The notes beneath the pieces are model-generated. The model was given only the letters and a program-made list of their open reading frames with translations. It was not told the DNA's origin and did not search any database. Positions 23,901-33,250 of a DNA stretch of 64,000 nt are shown in pieces (within the stretch, counting starts at the first letter, position 1; each line of letters starts with the position of its first letter). The translations under genes were made by a program, and so were the position numbers. The stretch spans positions 3,255,208-3,319,207 of the forward strand of contig FN649755.1 in NCBI GenBank assembly GCA_000310025.1, read 5' to 3'. The stretch comes from Ectocarpus siliculosus. Taxonomy: Eukaryota; Sar; Phaeophyceae; Ectocarpales; Ectocarpaceae.

Positions 23901-26900
23901 CATTTTGTAGTAAACGTACTCCAGTTTTGCAATGAAAAAAGTTTTTTTCCCCTCGCTCCACCATGGGAAGGGGGCTCCGCGGTTTCGACGAGGACGACGA
24001 GCAGGCTGCGGACCGCCGTCGGTTCATGGAGAAAGACCTGGCGATGTGGGAGGCCGAGGCGGCCAAGCCGGAGACGAGGTGAGAGCGTCATATGATGTCA
24101 TGATGAAGGTCGAGATACTACTCCTGTGCGTCGTGACGAACGTCACACGAGCGCCATGACGTAATAACAAGCGTCACGAAGCCTAATAATTGCCGTAACA
24201 GGCGTCATGCCGTCGTAACAAACGTCGTAGCAGGCGCGATCACAGGCGTCATGGCGTCATAACTACAAATGCCATCATTGCTTGCGTCAGGACATCATTA
24301 CAATCGTCGTCGCTGGCGTCATGACTTCACAAACGAATACCATGGCATGTATCAGGACGTCGCGCCAAACCTCATAACGTGCGTCATGACTTCATGCCAG
24401 GCAGGCCGATCATAACTCCTGTGTGTGTATGCAGTACCTATGACCTCGCCGCACAACGGATACCCAGTGATTTTCTCGGAAAATGGTGAGTAGAAGATGG
24501 TGAAGTTGGTCCTCTCCCCGAGTGCTGAGCAGAGACCGGAACGGGTTTTTACCGTCGAGCCTGCAAACCGGAACCTTTTTTCGTTCCGTGAAGGCAACAA
24601 ACAACACACTCTCCCCCGAGTACCGAGCAGAGACCGTAGCTTTCTTTTTTCCCCGTCAAGACTGCACACCCGAACATTTTTCGTTCCGTGAAGGCAACAA
24701 ACAACACGCTCTCCCCGGGTTCTGACCGGAAGACGGGGACAATTTCTTGGTGTGAAGATTAACCCACCAACAACCGAAACGCTGACTCTAACTGGGTGGG
24801 CTTGACTGCACAGGGTGCGGCGGCCGACGGGCGACAGGGTGGACGCCGAGCTTCCCGAAGAAGCGTTCGAGAGCAACAGGGACGCTGACGACTTCTTCGA
24901 CAGGTCGGTGACGAACATGGATGCCCCTTGGAAACATGCTGGCGGTCGAGTAGATGATGGCGCGCTGTGCGGGGTCCATGACTCTCACTCCGCACAAAGG
25001 GGATGGTCGTTGTGTTGAATTGTTCAGTACCCTCGAGCCGGTTACACCGTGCTTATGACTGTCTCTGGAAGTGAATAACCAGAAAATACATAGGGTCATT
25101 CGCAGCTGCCATCCGTACGCAAGGAAGTGAACATGAGATGCCGAGCACGCGTAGCAGGACGCAGCGCACCCTCCATGACATTCGCCGAATACCTCACGGC
25201 GATGTGAGAGCCTGGCCCGGTGAGAACCCCGGCGTGCTCCGTCCCGGCCTTGTAGGGATGCGAAATCAATGGTCTAACGACTACGGCATGCACGGCTATG
25301 GTGCAGGATGAAAGTCCGATGTCGCTTGCGGTGATAGAAGTGGACTCGTCGCTGCCGAACGTGAAACCGTTGGTTGGCCGGGATGCCCCCAGTCAACATA
25401 TGGAGTGTCTCTTATTCTCTTCTTGTTTGGGACAGCAAACGCAGGATGATGTCCAGCTTCTGATCATCCTTGTGAATCGTAGCCGAGCCGGAGGAAAACC
25501 GACGTACATACCGCTCCGTTCCGGCGTCGTAGGGATGCGAGATCAATGGCCTAACGACTACGGCATGCGTTTTCATTAGTACACCTCCATCGGTGTCATT
25601 TTTGGTGCCTGCGTCACCCCGCAATCAGTTCAGAACCTCGACTCGTTTCTCTTTCCTTCTGTACGGTGTTTTCCCAACAGGTAGTTCTAGATTGTTGCGT
25701 AGAATTCTTAGCACATCACCTTGTTCCCATGGCCAGGGGGGTGAAGTTTGCTGCCTGGTCTGGAGGCCGATATGTTAGCCCCCCGTTTCGCTCCTCCCCC
25801 CTTCCCCCCTTACGCACGCCTTTGCTCTCTTGTGTCGGATTGCTGTTCAGCCTGGACGGTATCCTGGGGGGGGGATACGCAGAATGAGACCCGCTCCCTA
25901 CACTTTCGTCTTTCTCAACCTCACTCGTTTGCTATGGGCTTTTGTATTTCGCCTGTGTCGCGTTGTTGTCCAGCCTGGACAGCATCCGTGTGTCCATCTC
26001 CTCCTCAATCCCTCGTTATGCGCTTGTATGTATCGCTTGTTGCGACGTTGTTGAGCCGTTGACAGAATCCTGGAAGATGGAACAGGATAGGTTGCTTCGT
26101 GCAACCCCCTCTGACTGCCTCGATGTACACCCCTGGTGCTGCGTTGTTGTTCGTTTCCTTCTTACTCCCTCGTGGTGCACTTTCGTATGCTGCGTTGCTG
26201 TTCAGCCTGGACAGCATCCTGGGTGAGGACGCGCGCAAGGGCCCCGCCCTCCCGGGTGCGAGAGCGCAGGGCCCCTCGGTGGTGGAACGGGCGCACGCAG
26301 TGGCCGAGCACAAGAAGCGGCTCGACACCGACGGCTTCGACTTCAGGCACGCACGCGACTGCTGTACCATGTAGTGGAATGTGAAGCGTTAGACAGGTGT
26401 TACGATTTCTGTAGCGCTGACCGGAACGGTCGGTATCCCCCTAAGGCACGCAACTAGTTGTTGTTGTTTTCATCTTCACATTGAAGCATCTTGTTCCGGT
26501 CGAACTGATGCGGACGCTTTCCGTGGTAACAGGCCGACTGCCCAACGCACTTCTTAGATTTGTATCTACCTACAAGCATCCTCCGCAGTCTAGTGATGTT
26601 TCCTCCTTACCTAGTTGTGTTGTTGTGCCTAACCCGGCTTAGCGACCCCTCGTATGGAGACACTCCCTGCACTGCACCCCGACTAAGTGTAGTAGCCGCT
26701 CTTCTCGGAGAAAGCGACCTTCCCTCAGTGGCGACCAGTTTCCATATCGACAATAGGGAGTCGCTGTCGCTAAACCGGGCTGTGTGGAGTCTGTTCCCCC
26801 CCCCCTTTTCTTCCCGTCCCTATCTCTCGCCCCCCCTCTCCGCACTTCCTCTCTCTGCCCTTCTCTCTGTCTCTGTCTCTGGCTCTGGCTCTAGCTCTAG

Positions 26901-29900
26901 CTCTGATTTTGCGTGCGAAACAACAATCAGTTGCTTACTGCTTGTTTTTTTTGTTCGGTACAGCTCGCCGGATTTCCAAGATCCGAACAGCAGCAAGATC
27001 AGACCACGAGGCAGCACGGGGTCTGCCGGGCTGCTCGAGCCGGGGGTTTCTAGGGTAAGCAGGGACGCACGCCCGGCGGCGGGACTTTCTTCCATAGGTA
27101 CGGCTGCCGGCGGGAGCGATGGCGACGACGATGACGACCTCTTTGCGGTGAGGTTGCTGTTTGAATGGTATCCTCCACGGAATGATTGAGACGGTTGATG
27201 TCATATTTTCACACAACCTTCACAACATTTTTTTATTTAGCTGTTTTAGTTTGGCCAATCAACTAGTACTATTTAGCTCAGAATATTGATGGCTCAGAAT
27301 CTTGATGAAACTAGTTGGATTCCAGTCAACTACTGGCTCAAGACATTGCGTGCTCTCATCCACGGAATGAAAGGTTGAGACGGTTTTGACTTCTTCCACT
27401 CATAACCCAGGTTTCGGAATGATAGCAAGGCTGCAATTCCGCCGCCACGATTGAACACGCCGTCGATCGTGACGGAGGAGCTCCGCAAGCCCCCCACTTA
27501 ACCTTTAACGCTTCCGTTGCCCCCCCGCCCCTCCCCCCCCCCCCAACCTCAATGGCAGTCGCTCATGAAGGAGCTCAAGGAGTCGCCTCCGGCTTCGGCC
27601 GCGGCGGGCAGACAGGCAGGGGACGATGACCTCGCATCCTCGTCGTTTTCCGACGCCCCGTCGAGAGGGGGGCCGGTGGACGAGAATTTGGAGGACCTGC
27701 TGGCGGGGTTGGGCTCGCCACCGCCCCCGGTGGCACCACCGACGGACTCATACTCCTCCACACGCCCGCCGCCGCCGCCGCCCGTTTCGCGAGGGGCGGC
27801 AGGGTGGGGGCAGCAGCAGCAGCAGCAGCAGCAGCAACCGCCACCTAAATCGACTCCGGCCGTGTTTGACGACAAGGAGTTCGAGGATTTGTTGGCCGGG
27901 CTGGAGAGCAGCTCGCCGCCGCCGCCGGCGGCGGCAAGACGGTCGTCGTCGCCCAGGGGTACGGGGGGCCCCGCAGACAGGATTGGCGACCTCGAGGGCG
28001 ATCCGCTGTCGGCTTGGGGAGAAGGCGGGGGTGTCGGCGTAGGCGGCGGTGGTGCTGCCGGCTCGTCGCCGGTTGCCGCTGGCCCGAGGCGGGGCGCGGC
28101 GCCGCCGCCGCCGCCGCGGGCGGGCGGGGTTGATGGGGACTTCGAGGAGCTTCTGGCTGGGCTGGAGAGGGGGGAAGGGTTGGATGCGGCCGCCGCCGCC
28201 GCTTCCGCGTCGTCGCCTTTGCCGGACGTGGAGGAGGTGATGAGGGTTTGTTGTTGTTGTGTCCTGTGTGATTTGGTGGCGCAACAGCCGGCTGTTTTCG
28301 CTCCCGGACGGCTTTGAACGGGAGTGCGCCGGTGTGTCCTGGATGCAGTCGTGGCTCCACGGCTCCGAGATCAGGGGGTACCTTGTAAGAGGGGGCTCCG
28401 AGGTCAGAGCGTCGAAATTGGTTGTCACGGACTCGAACCACTTGTTGTACAAAGTGAGCTGTATCTTATTTCGGTATTCGGGGGCTCCGATATATCACAG
28501 GGTGGAGGGCCTTTGTCACACCACCCTCATGTATCGGGGCCACGAATGTGGCGGAGACGCGCGTGTGTGAAGGGGCGGCTCTTGGCTCGCAGGCTGCTGA
28601 TTGGATGGGCACGCGTGAAGAGGAGTAGCGGTGGCTGGTGTAGTGACACCTGAGACGAAGGGTTGCATGAGATAACACAGCCTCTTGGACCGATGTTCAG
28701 ACCTCAATCGATCACTCTGCCGCATAAAAAAGCGGCAGCAGCAGTGCCGAAAATAGCGGCGTCAAATCTGTGTATCGTCGAGAGCTTTCTGAAAACGAAG
28801 GTGTCTTATTTTAGCGTCCTCTTGGTGTTATAGCAGTCTAGCTTTGAAATTAGGCCCAGAGGCTGTGTGGCACCTTTACGCATAGCAACCTAGTTGAAGG
28901 GCACATAAGCGTGGAGGGTGTGAGCGGTAGAGGTGGATATCTGTTTTATTTGATTTTCTTGATGGCCTCGCCGCAGGAGAGAGTGGAGGTCGAAGATTGG
29001 CGACGACGAGAGACGCAGGTGGAAGTGTTACAACTGTAGACGTCTTCGGCTAGATTGAGAGATGTCGCTGCCTTGACCGCGTGTCAGGGCGTCTATTAGC
29101 GGAAATGTATGCTGGTTTTTGTGTAGAAGTTTTCCCCTTCGTTGACTGCTGTCATTCGAGGACTTCAAAGAGCGACAATTTGCCGTCTTTGTCAAACTGC
29201 GACGACTCCCCAGGTTTGAAACATCCCGCTGACGAATTCCTCTGCTGGCGCTTTGTTTTTTTTGTTTGTTCGTTTTGACAGAGCTTCGACGAAATCGACG
29301 ATCTCTTCTCGGGCCTTGGGCAAATGGGCGCCAAGACCAACAGCAAGGCTAACGGTCCGTCCAAGAGCCCGCCGAGGCCAATCAACGGAAGAGGTGTGTG
29401 GAATGATGCGAGACGCGTAACAGAAGCGGATCCTTACCCTCAACAGCGCCGGTATGTGCCCGGCGCATCGACCGGCGCCATTCGGAGGGACCGGCGCTAC
29501 CATTCAAAGTACAGAGTGACTTGGTGATTTCGTCTTTCCCCAGCAATTTCACCGGCAACATACAGGGCCACTGGCTCTAATCAACCGGGTATTTTGACAC
29601 GCCGCCCTCTGTATTTTGAAGAACACGGTCCCATACCCGCGGACTATAGTCAATTTGGAACGATAATTGTGGGCATTGTCCGAACTCCTTTTAGAGATGG
29701 AAACTCCTGACATTTTTGAGATATTTTTGAGCCGTGGGGACGGATGGAACAGGACAAAGCCAATGGAGCTCGATAAGCGAGGTGCACGTTTGGAGCTAAA
29801 CGTTTCACCGTTCGGGGAAAGTGTGCAGTGCTGTTTCGGTGATCGTTCGGCTAATTATTGGACGTGGCCAATAGAGGCAAGTAGAGTGTTGCCTCCTTAC

Positions 29901-32900
29901 CCGAACGTGTCTGATGAGGTGACCACCCTACCGTAGCACCATCCTTGTAGCCGCTGCCGCCGTTGTACAGACCGTGTCACCACGTAAGTAAGCCCTCGTG
30001 CGACTGCACTTTACGGTTGCGTTATTTTGTCAGAAGCGAAACCGCAAGGTTCCACATCCCCTGGACCGACATTCAAAGGTCGATTCCTCCACGACGAAGA
30101 GGATGCAATCACGAAACGACACGTTTTCTGAGAGCGCTCGACGCGACGGCTTCAACACCGCCGTTTTCGGCGTTTTGCCACTCTTTCTGTTGTGGAGAAA
30201 TCGAACCTTGAAAATCGGTCCCATGGGGTGAGGTACCTACCGTATCGCAATACACACTACCATCGGTATCGCATGGCACAGGAGTCGACAAGGTCTCCTC
30301 CTCTTCCTCACGCTTGTCGCTGTGGTTCGTGTCTGTGCGTCTTCGCGAAGGTGTGCGTGCCCATTGCACATACAGCTGGCACCCGTTGGCACTAAACTTG
30401 GCAGTTTCAGGAGTTAAGGAATTGATATGGCATGAGCGAGATGCGTGAGGTCGGCTAAGAACCCAGTAGAAACCTATATAGCAGTCAGTCGTAGCATGAC
30501 CCTTGGAATACAGTAAAGAACCTCAGCCTCAGCGAAAACTAGATACTCTTCAAGTGCGGGCACTTACTTGTACGTAGGTACTGGCGCGGGTCACGCAGAT
30601 TGGCGACTTACATATTCAGGGCATGAGGAGTAGGGAGCCAGAGCGATGGAATATTGGTGGCTTTCTGCCTCTACTACACTCATTGTTCGTGAGTGAGGTT
30701 CTTGCCCCCAAAAAGGCATTTCTGAATCCTTGCCCCGAATACCTGTGATCTGTCTCCTAAGACCCAGCTCTCCATGAGCAAACAAGCAAAAAGAGCATGA
30801 TCTCAGTTACATGAGGCGCAAGAGCCTGCGAGCCAAGGAGGAGAGGTTGTAAGAAATTGAAAGCCTACGGGCGTGACCATAAGAACAGGTGCTCGGTACA
30901 TAATCCGCTCCCAAGCCAAAATGATGTAACTCCAACACCGATTCTGTCAGGGGGGGAAGCGATGGCAAGAGGGGTGCAGGCGGGCGAGGCCATCATCAAT
31001 GAGCTGCTGAAGTCTGGAATCTCCACTGGTGGCGTTGATGGTGACAGAGTTTCTTCGACGGCGCCCAGGGTGAGTTATTGTTGTAGCTGTTGTTGATGGT
31101 GGTGTTGCTGTTGGGCTGTAAGCACATGCAGCAGTTGTTGTTGGTGTTGTGTTCTTCCGTGCCCTATAAATGTTTTTGCACCAGCAGGTTGCAATGGGAG
31201 CATATGTATGCATTGCAGCAGTTTGTGTTGATGTTCTGTTCTGTTGCGCTAATTGAAGCGTTTGCAGCGGAAAGTTTGCAGCCGTTGTTGTTGTTGTTGT
31301 TGTTGTGTTTTCCCTACTGCCGTACTACAGTAGAACGGGCAGCAGCAGCACTGGTAGGTGTTGCTGCTGGTATTACTGTGGTGGGTGTCGTATTAGTTGT
31401 GGTGTACTCCCAACAACCGTTGGCGCAAGTTGTCTTGAGCACCTTATCCCCTTTTGGCCAATCACCTCGCCGACCGCAGTCACCCCACGCTACCTGTCCC
31501 TCGCCTCCCTACCCAGAACCTCCGTCAAACCAGTCCCCAGAACGGACCTAGGAACGGTCCTAGGATCGTCTCGCCGCAGGAGAGGGAGCAGTTCCGGCGA
31601 AAGCAGCAGCAGCAGCAGCAGCAGCGACAGGCTCCGCCGCCCCAGCGGACCGCTCCGCAGACCGTTCCGCGAACTTCTCCACCTCCTCCTCTTCGAGCCG
31701 TCCCTGCGCGTCCGGCTGCTGTGAATCCCGCGAACAGCGCTGGTGGCGCTGCAGCGGGGGCGGATTCAGGGAGCGATACCGCAAAGCCGTTCTTCTCGGA
31801 CTTTGACCTGCTCCCCCCGGTGGCGGGGGAAAGAAGCAGGGCGGAAGAAGGACAAGATCTGGGTGAGCTTTGTCGTGTTTCGCCTTTTTTTATTGTTCTG
31901 TGTATGTGCAGATTCGTTGACGTTCGTTGAGGTTAGCCGGGCTGTGTGAGATTTGGCTTGCTTGCGCTTGCCTTGTTTTAGACCCGTGTAAACAGTTTAG
32001 TACAATGTTCTGTTCAGTTGGTTGAGGTTCGCTGGGCTCTTCGAGTCAACAAATACGTCGGCTGCGTGAGCTGTTCGAGCTTGGGCCGGGTCTTTCGGTA
32101 AGATACGTACCTCTTACTAGTAGAATCAGGACGTACGTACGTGTACCATCACAGGAAGGCTACTCGTTCGGGATAATTGCTATTTATTCAACAACACTTG
32201 GACTCTTTTCTCTTTTAGAAGTGATGCATACACTCACAGAAAGGCTGCCTGCCCGTTCGGTGTGATAAAGCCTTGACGTCTTTTTTCTCTTGGCACTGCG
32301 GTACCCTCGGCTATCACTGTGGTGTGTTTGTTGTTGCTACCATCGAGCGCGCCAGCGGACTGGCCAATGAAGCGCGCCATTCTCAGCGCGGTCGAAAACT
32401 CACATTTCTTCTTGAAAAGGGCATGATCTGGGATCCCGTGAGGGTGTGTGATGGGGGAGGCTCGGCTACTCTCCGGATTTTAGAAAGAAACGGCCGACGG
32501 CAACAGAGAGCTGCACGTGGGTTGTATATGTGCGCTTTGTTCATTTCGCATTGACCGCGCGAACCGGCTGACCAGCCAAAAGTGTGCGTGTGTTTGTCCT
32601 GAGCGTCGACGTTTCGTGGCCATTTCTTTTTGTCCCTGCTCCGTGTCACGAAGCGTGTTTATGTTCATTTCCGAATGCTTGGCGTCCTCTTTGTTTTTCG
32701 TTGCTGCTCTTTCCTTCCGATCCCGCTTCGTGCGAGAACAGGAGGCAGCGGTGGCAGGCGGCAAGAGCGACAACCCGGGCCGGCCAAGCAAAACGCGGGT
32801 AGCCTCGGAAACCAGGAACGGTCCGAGAACCGTTCGGCGGAAGGCCGGCCGCCGGCCAAAGAACGTCTCCCTGCGGTGGCGCAGGCACCGGCACCGGCGC

Positions 32901-33250
32901 CGGCAGCAGCCGCAGATTTTGCGCCGAAGGACGACTTCGGAGACCTGGACGCGATTTTGGGGGAGCCGTTGGCAGGGGATGGAGCCGCGCCATTCGGCGG
33001 CGCCGTTGGTAGTCCTGCTGCTCCAGCTGCCCCTGGCAGTAGCAGTAGTGGGGTAGAGGAGGATGGGGACGGGGGCGATGGGGCCTCGGGTGGCGTTGGA
33101 GGTGGCGACGCCGGCAGCGGCGGAGACGCAGCTAAGGCGGAGGTGGAATCCATGAAGGTTCCGGAGCTGAAGGCCAGGTGCAAGGCCCTGGGTCTGAAGG
33201 TCGGCGGGAGGAAGGCCGAGCTGCAGGCGCGGATCCTCGAGGCACTTTAA
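11708..33250 (+). CDS. Plastid-targeted NusG-like (NGN-KOW) protein with C-terminal SAP domain, 22 exons
   Basis: Exons: 11708-12154, 13103-13171, 14102-14170, 15118-15183, 15656-15859, 16541-16627, 17614-17757, 18870-19013, 20361-20450, 21198-21347, 21673-21760, 22153-22271, 23032-23204, 23971-24078, 24814-24903, 26206-26346, 26964-27147, 27559-28236, 29282-29393, 30951-31069, 31517-31862, 32742-33250. Phases agree throughout: 1378 residues. Residues 1-35 look like a signal peptide; F36 in CEGFAPP fits the heterokont ASAFAP rule, so plastid import is predicted. Residues 150-314 are Lys/Glu/Ala-rich from duplicated exons, then acidic (SDEEEFEGWEF). Residues ~366-490 resemble the NusG NGN domain (FHWYLLRCFATYEV, GLGDRVEEIWVP, YQGYIYCKVKM, RIVGFVGEA). 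Residues ~494-545 resemble a KOW domain (GDLVEISEGPFALKKGEV, then VKVNTFGRNSDVRLDW). An RGG stretch, acidic and Pro/Gln-rich regions follow, and the last ~32 residues fit a SAP domain (MKVPELKARCKALGL). NusG binds RNA polymerase and SAP binds DNA, so a plastid nucleoid transcription factor is inferred. Introns 8 and 16 need GC donors. Confidence 0.83.
12885..13065. repeat. Dispersed element copy containing an interstitial telomere-type tract
   Basis: The block GTCTAACGACTACGGCA is followed directly by about six CCCTAA units (12917-12955), and then GGACTATGGCATGCGTTTG, CATGAGTACAGC and a C run. Telomere-free relatives near 25270-25300 and 25535-25600 read CTAACGACTACGGCATGC straight through, and a fragment of the end is at 12835-12870. 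The telomeric tract therefore seems to interrupt a copy of this element. It is in intron 1 of the NusG-SAP gene. Confidence 0.75.
14850..15030 (+). pseudogene. Two decayed copies of the MTPEE-type exon (intron 3)
   Basis: At 14859 and 14983 the sequences ATGTCCCTGGGGGAGAAGG and ATGACCCTGGGGGAGAAGG, both followed by CCGCGAAAA, repeat the start of exons 3 and 4 (ATGACNCCNGARGAGAAGGC). The second keeps its CAG acceptor. Neither keeps a donor at the expected distance, and the second reaches a stop after 15 codons. They are read as dead siblings of exons 2-4. Confidence 0.8.
15455..15580 (+). pseudogene. Two decayed copies of the exon 5 start (intron 4)
   Basis: CAG followed by CCCACGCCGGAG at 15462 and 15547 repeats the first bases of exon 5 (CAG then CCCACACTGGAG at 15656). 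The same GTGTGCATTRAACC context lies upstream of the 15547 and 15656 copies. After 12-17 bases the similarity to the exon ends. They act only as decoy acceptors in this model. Confidence 0.75.
16600..17030. repeat. Tandem copies of the exon 6 donor junction
   Basis: Exon 6 ends at 16627 in GGAGAAGAG with donor GTGAGAAAAG, followed by TCTGATTGGTCAACG. The unit GGAGAGGTGARAA, then TCTGATTGGTCAAC, then CACTGGA recurs at about 16704, 16770 and 16832. Later diverged copies run to 17020 and carry GATTGGTCAACGTTG. Spacing is 60-80 bp. Several copies keep an intact GAG/GTGAG donor. Confidence 0.8.
17150..17500 (+). pseudogene. Three decayed copies of the exon 7 start (intron 6)
   Basis: Exon 7 begins at 17614 after TTCGGTCAG with GATGATGAGACGGAGGAGG. 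Related blocks are at about 17156 (ATGAGAACGATGACACGGAG), 17313 (GGTCAGGACCATGAGATGG) and 17456 (GGTCAGGACGATGAGCCGG). Spacing is about 150 bp. Two keep the CAG acceptor. All lose the frame or the exon body within 40 bases. Confidence 0.8.
17760..18215. repeat. TTG/CTG microsatellite holding a second copy of the exon 7 donor
   Basis: Intron 7 opens with about 430 bp of TTG/CTG-rich triplets. Within it, at 17996-18012, the exon 7 end CACCATCGGGGTCAAGGT is repeated exactly, with the following GTG run and ATCGTGGTCGTTCT. So the exon end, the donor and about 50 bases of intron were duplicated about 250 bp downstream, and the triplets expanded between the copies. Confidence 0.85.
18440..18869. repeat. 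Tandem copies of the exon 8 acceptor junction
   Basis: Exon 8 starts at 18870 with GTTCCGACGGACGAAGAG after an A-rich run. Diverged copies of this start lie near 18448 (GGATTCCCAGGGACGAAG), 18580 (GAATCCGGACGAAAAC) and 18727 (GGTTCCCACGGATGAAAAC). Between them are conserved blocks CCTGTTGATTGCGGTA and TTCCCTGTCTGGCGGTA. Spacing is 130-150 bp. Only the last copy continues into the NGN coding sequence. Confidence 0.82.
19014..19345. repeat. Minisatellite around an assembly gap (Ns at 19081-19180)
   Basis: Exactly 100 Ns stand at 19081-19180, the usual convention for a gap of unknown size. Both sides carry the same degenerate purine-rich repeat: GTGAGGGCGTGAGAGACA and CTGTGATGTGATA on the left, GTGAGGGAGTGAATGAGTGA and CCGTGATGTGATACAGCATC on the right. 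The gap is probably an unassembled array in intron 8, directly after the exon 8 donor. A missing exon cannot be excluded, but exons 8 and 9 join in phase and continue the NGN domain without one. Confidence 0.7.
20540..21197. repeat. Array of about seven decayed copies of the exon 10 acceptor junction
   Basis: The exon 10 start (21198) reads GACAG then GTCCGTGACATAGTGAACGA and CATG. Copies with few changes appear near 20546, 20591, 20733, 20820, 20918, 21010 and 21106, roughly every 45-140 bp. Most share an upstream TTTGATTGGTTG block. Most continue as CATGCGATAAT or CATGCTGCCATAAT, giving an in-frame stop soon after the start. Several keep an AG acceptor. Confidence 0.88.
21953..22077 (+). 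CDS. Candidate alternative KOW exon 12b
   Basis: This 125 nt segment sits between exons 11 and 12, has an AG before it and AACGTAAGT at its end. Entered in phase 1 it is fully open: TLVKLRTISPGG, then VVYGNLEVEVDDIAENARM. It leaves in phase 0. Exon 12 (119 nt) has the same entry and exit phases, so the two are interchangeable but cannot be joined to each other in frame. Both would complete the KOW fold after KKGEVSKIKD; compare YVVKVNTFGRN with TLVKLRTISPG. Its codons are less GC-rich than those of the neighbouring exons. It is either a mutually exclusive exon or a recently retired duplicate. Confidence 0.5.
22272..22840. repeat. Decayed copies of the exon 12 3' end
   Basis: Exon 12 ends with GCTCACGGAGCTCGAGGTGG, then AGACTTGGTTTGAAGAGACG and the donor. 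Copies follow near 22325 (GCTGAGGCAGCTCAAGGTGG), 22440 (CAAGAGACGAGACAGGTTAG), 22595 (GCTGACGGGACTCAAGGTGG) and 22765 (GCTGACGGAGGTCCAGATGG). Shared spacers are TTGGACAGA and TGTTGAAAAG. Unit length is about 170 bp. The array fills most of intron 12. Confidence 0.82.
24085..24400. repeat. Degenerate ~22-26 bp GCGTCATGACGTCATAAC minisatellite
   Basis: The start of intron 14 is about 300 bp of diverged copies of GCGTCATGACGTCATAAC with ACAAGC or ACAGGC linkers. Many copies contain TGACGTAA, ATGGCGTCATAA or similar, close to the CRE/bZIP palindrome TGACGTCA. No exon-derived sequence was recognised. Confidence 0.7.
24505..24735. repeat. Two to three copies of a ~115 bp repeat in intron 14
   Basis: The blocks CTCTCCCCGAGTGCTGAGCA, CTCCCCCGAGTACCGAGCAG and CTCTCCCCGGGTTCTGACCG start successive units. 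Each of the first two is followed by AGACCG, a T-rich stretch and TTTTTCGTTCCGTGAAGGCA then ACAAACAACAC. No frame is shared. Confidence 0.75.
25780..26205. repeat. Tandem copies of the exon 16 acceptor junction
   Basis: Exon 16 opens at 26206 as GCTGTTCAG then CCTGGACAGCATCCTGGG. Copies are at about 25848 (CTGTTCAGCCTGGACGGTAT), 25967 (GTCCAGCCTGGACAGCATCC) and 26052 (GAGCCGTTGACAGAATCCTG). The pyrimidine-rich lead-in (CGTTNTGCNCTTNTRTNT, then GCGTTGTTG) is repeated with them. Period is about 100-120 bp. Confidence 0.83.
27165..27420. repeat. Duplicated segment in intron 17
   Basis: The blocks CCTCCACGGAATGATTGAGA and CATCCACGGAATGAAAGGTT, each followed by GACGGTT and a T/C-rich stretch, are about 190 bp apart. 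A further CGGAATGAT is near 27417. This is a tandem duplication close to the exon 17 donor; whether exon bases were included is unclear. Confidence 0.6.
29926..30244. mobile_element. MITE-like element, copy 2 (NusG-SAP intron 19)
   Basis: It shares CACGACGAAGAGGATGCAA, GACGGCTTCAACACCGCCGT and GTGGAGAAATCGAAC with the other copies and ends ACCTACCGTA. The left end is less certain: ACCCTACCGTAGCACC at about 29926 is one candidate. It has no ORF. Confidence 0.55.

Noticed and set aside
27055-27097. A 43 nt intron inside exon 17 (GTAAGC to ATAG)
   Set aside because: It is too short, its removal breaks the frame before exon 18, and reading through gives the acidic GSDGDDDDDLFA stretch in phase.
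28425-28450. tRNA B-box GGTTCGAGTCC on the minus strand in intron 18
   Set aside because: An isolated match with no foldable tRNA around it.
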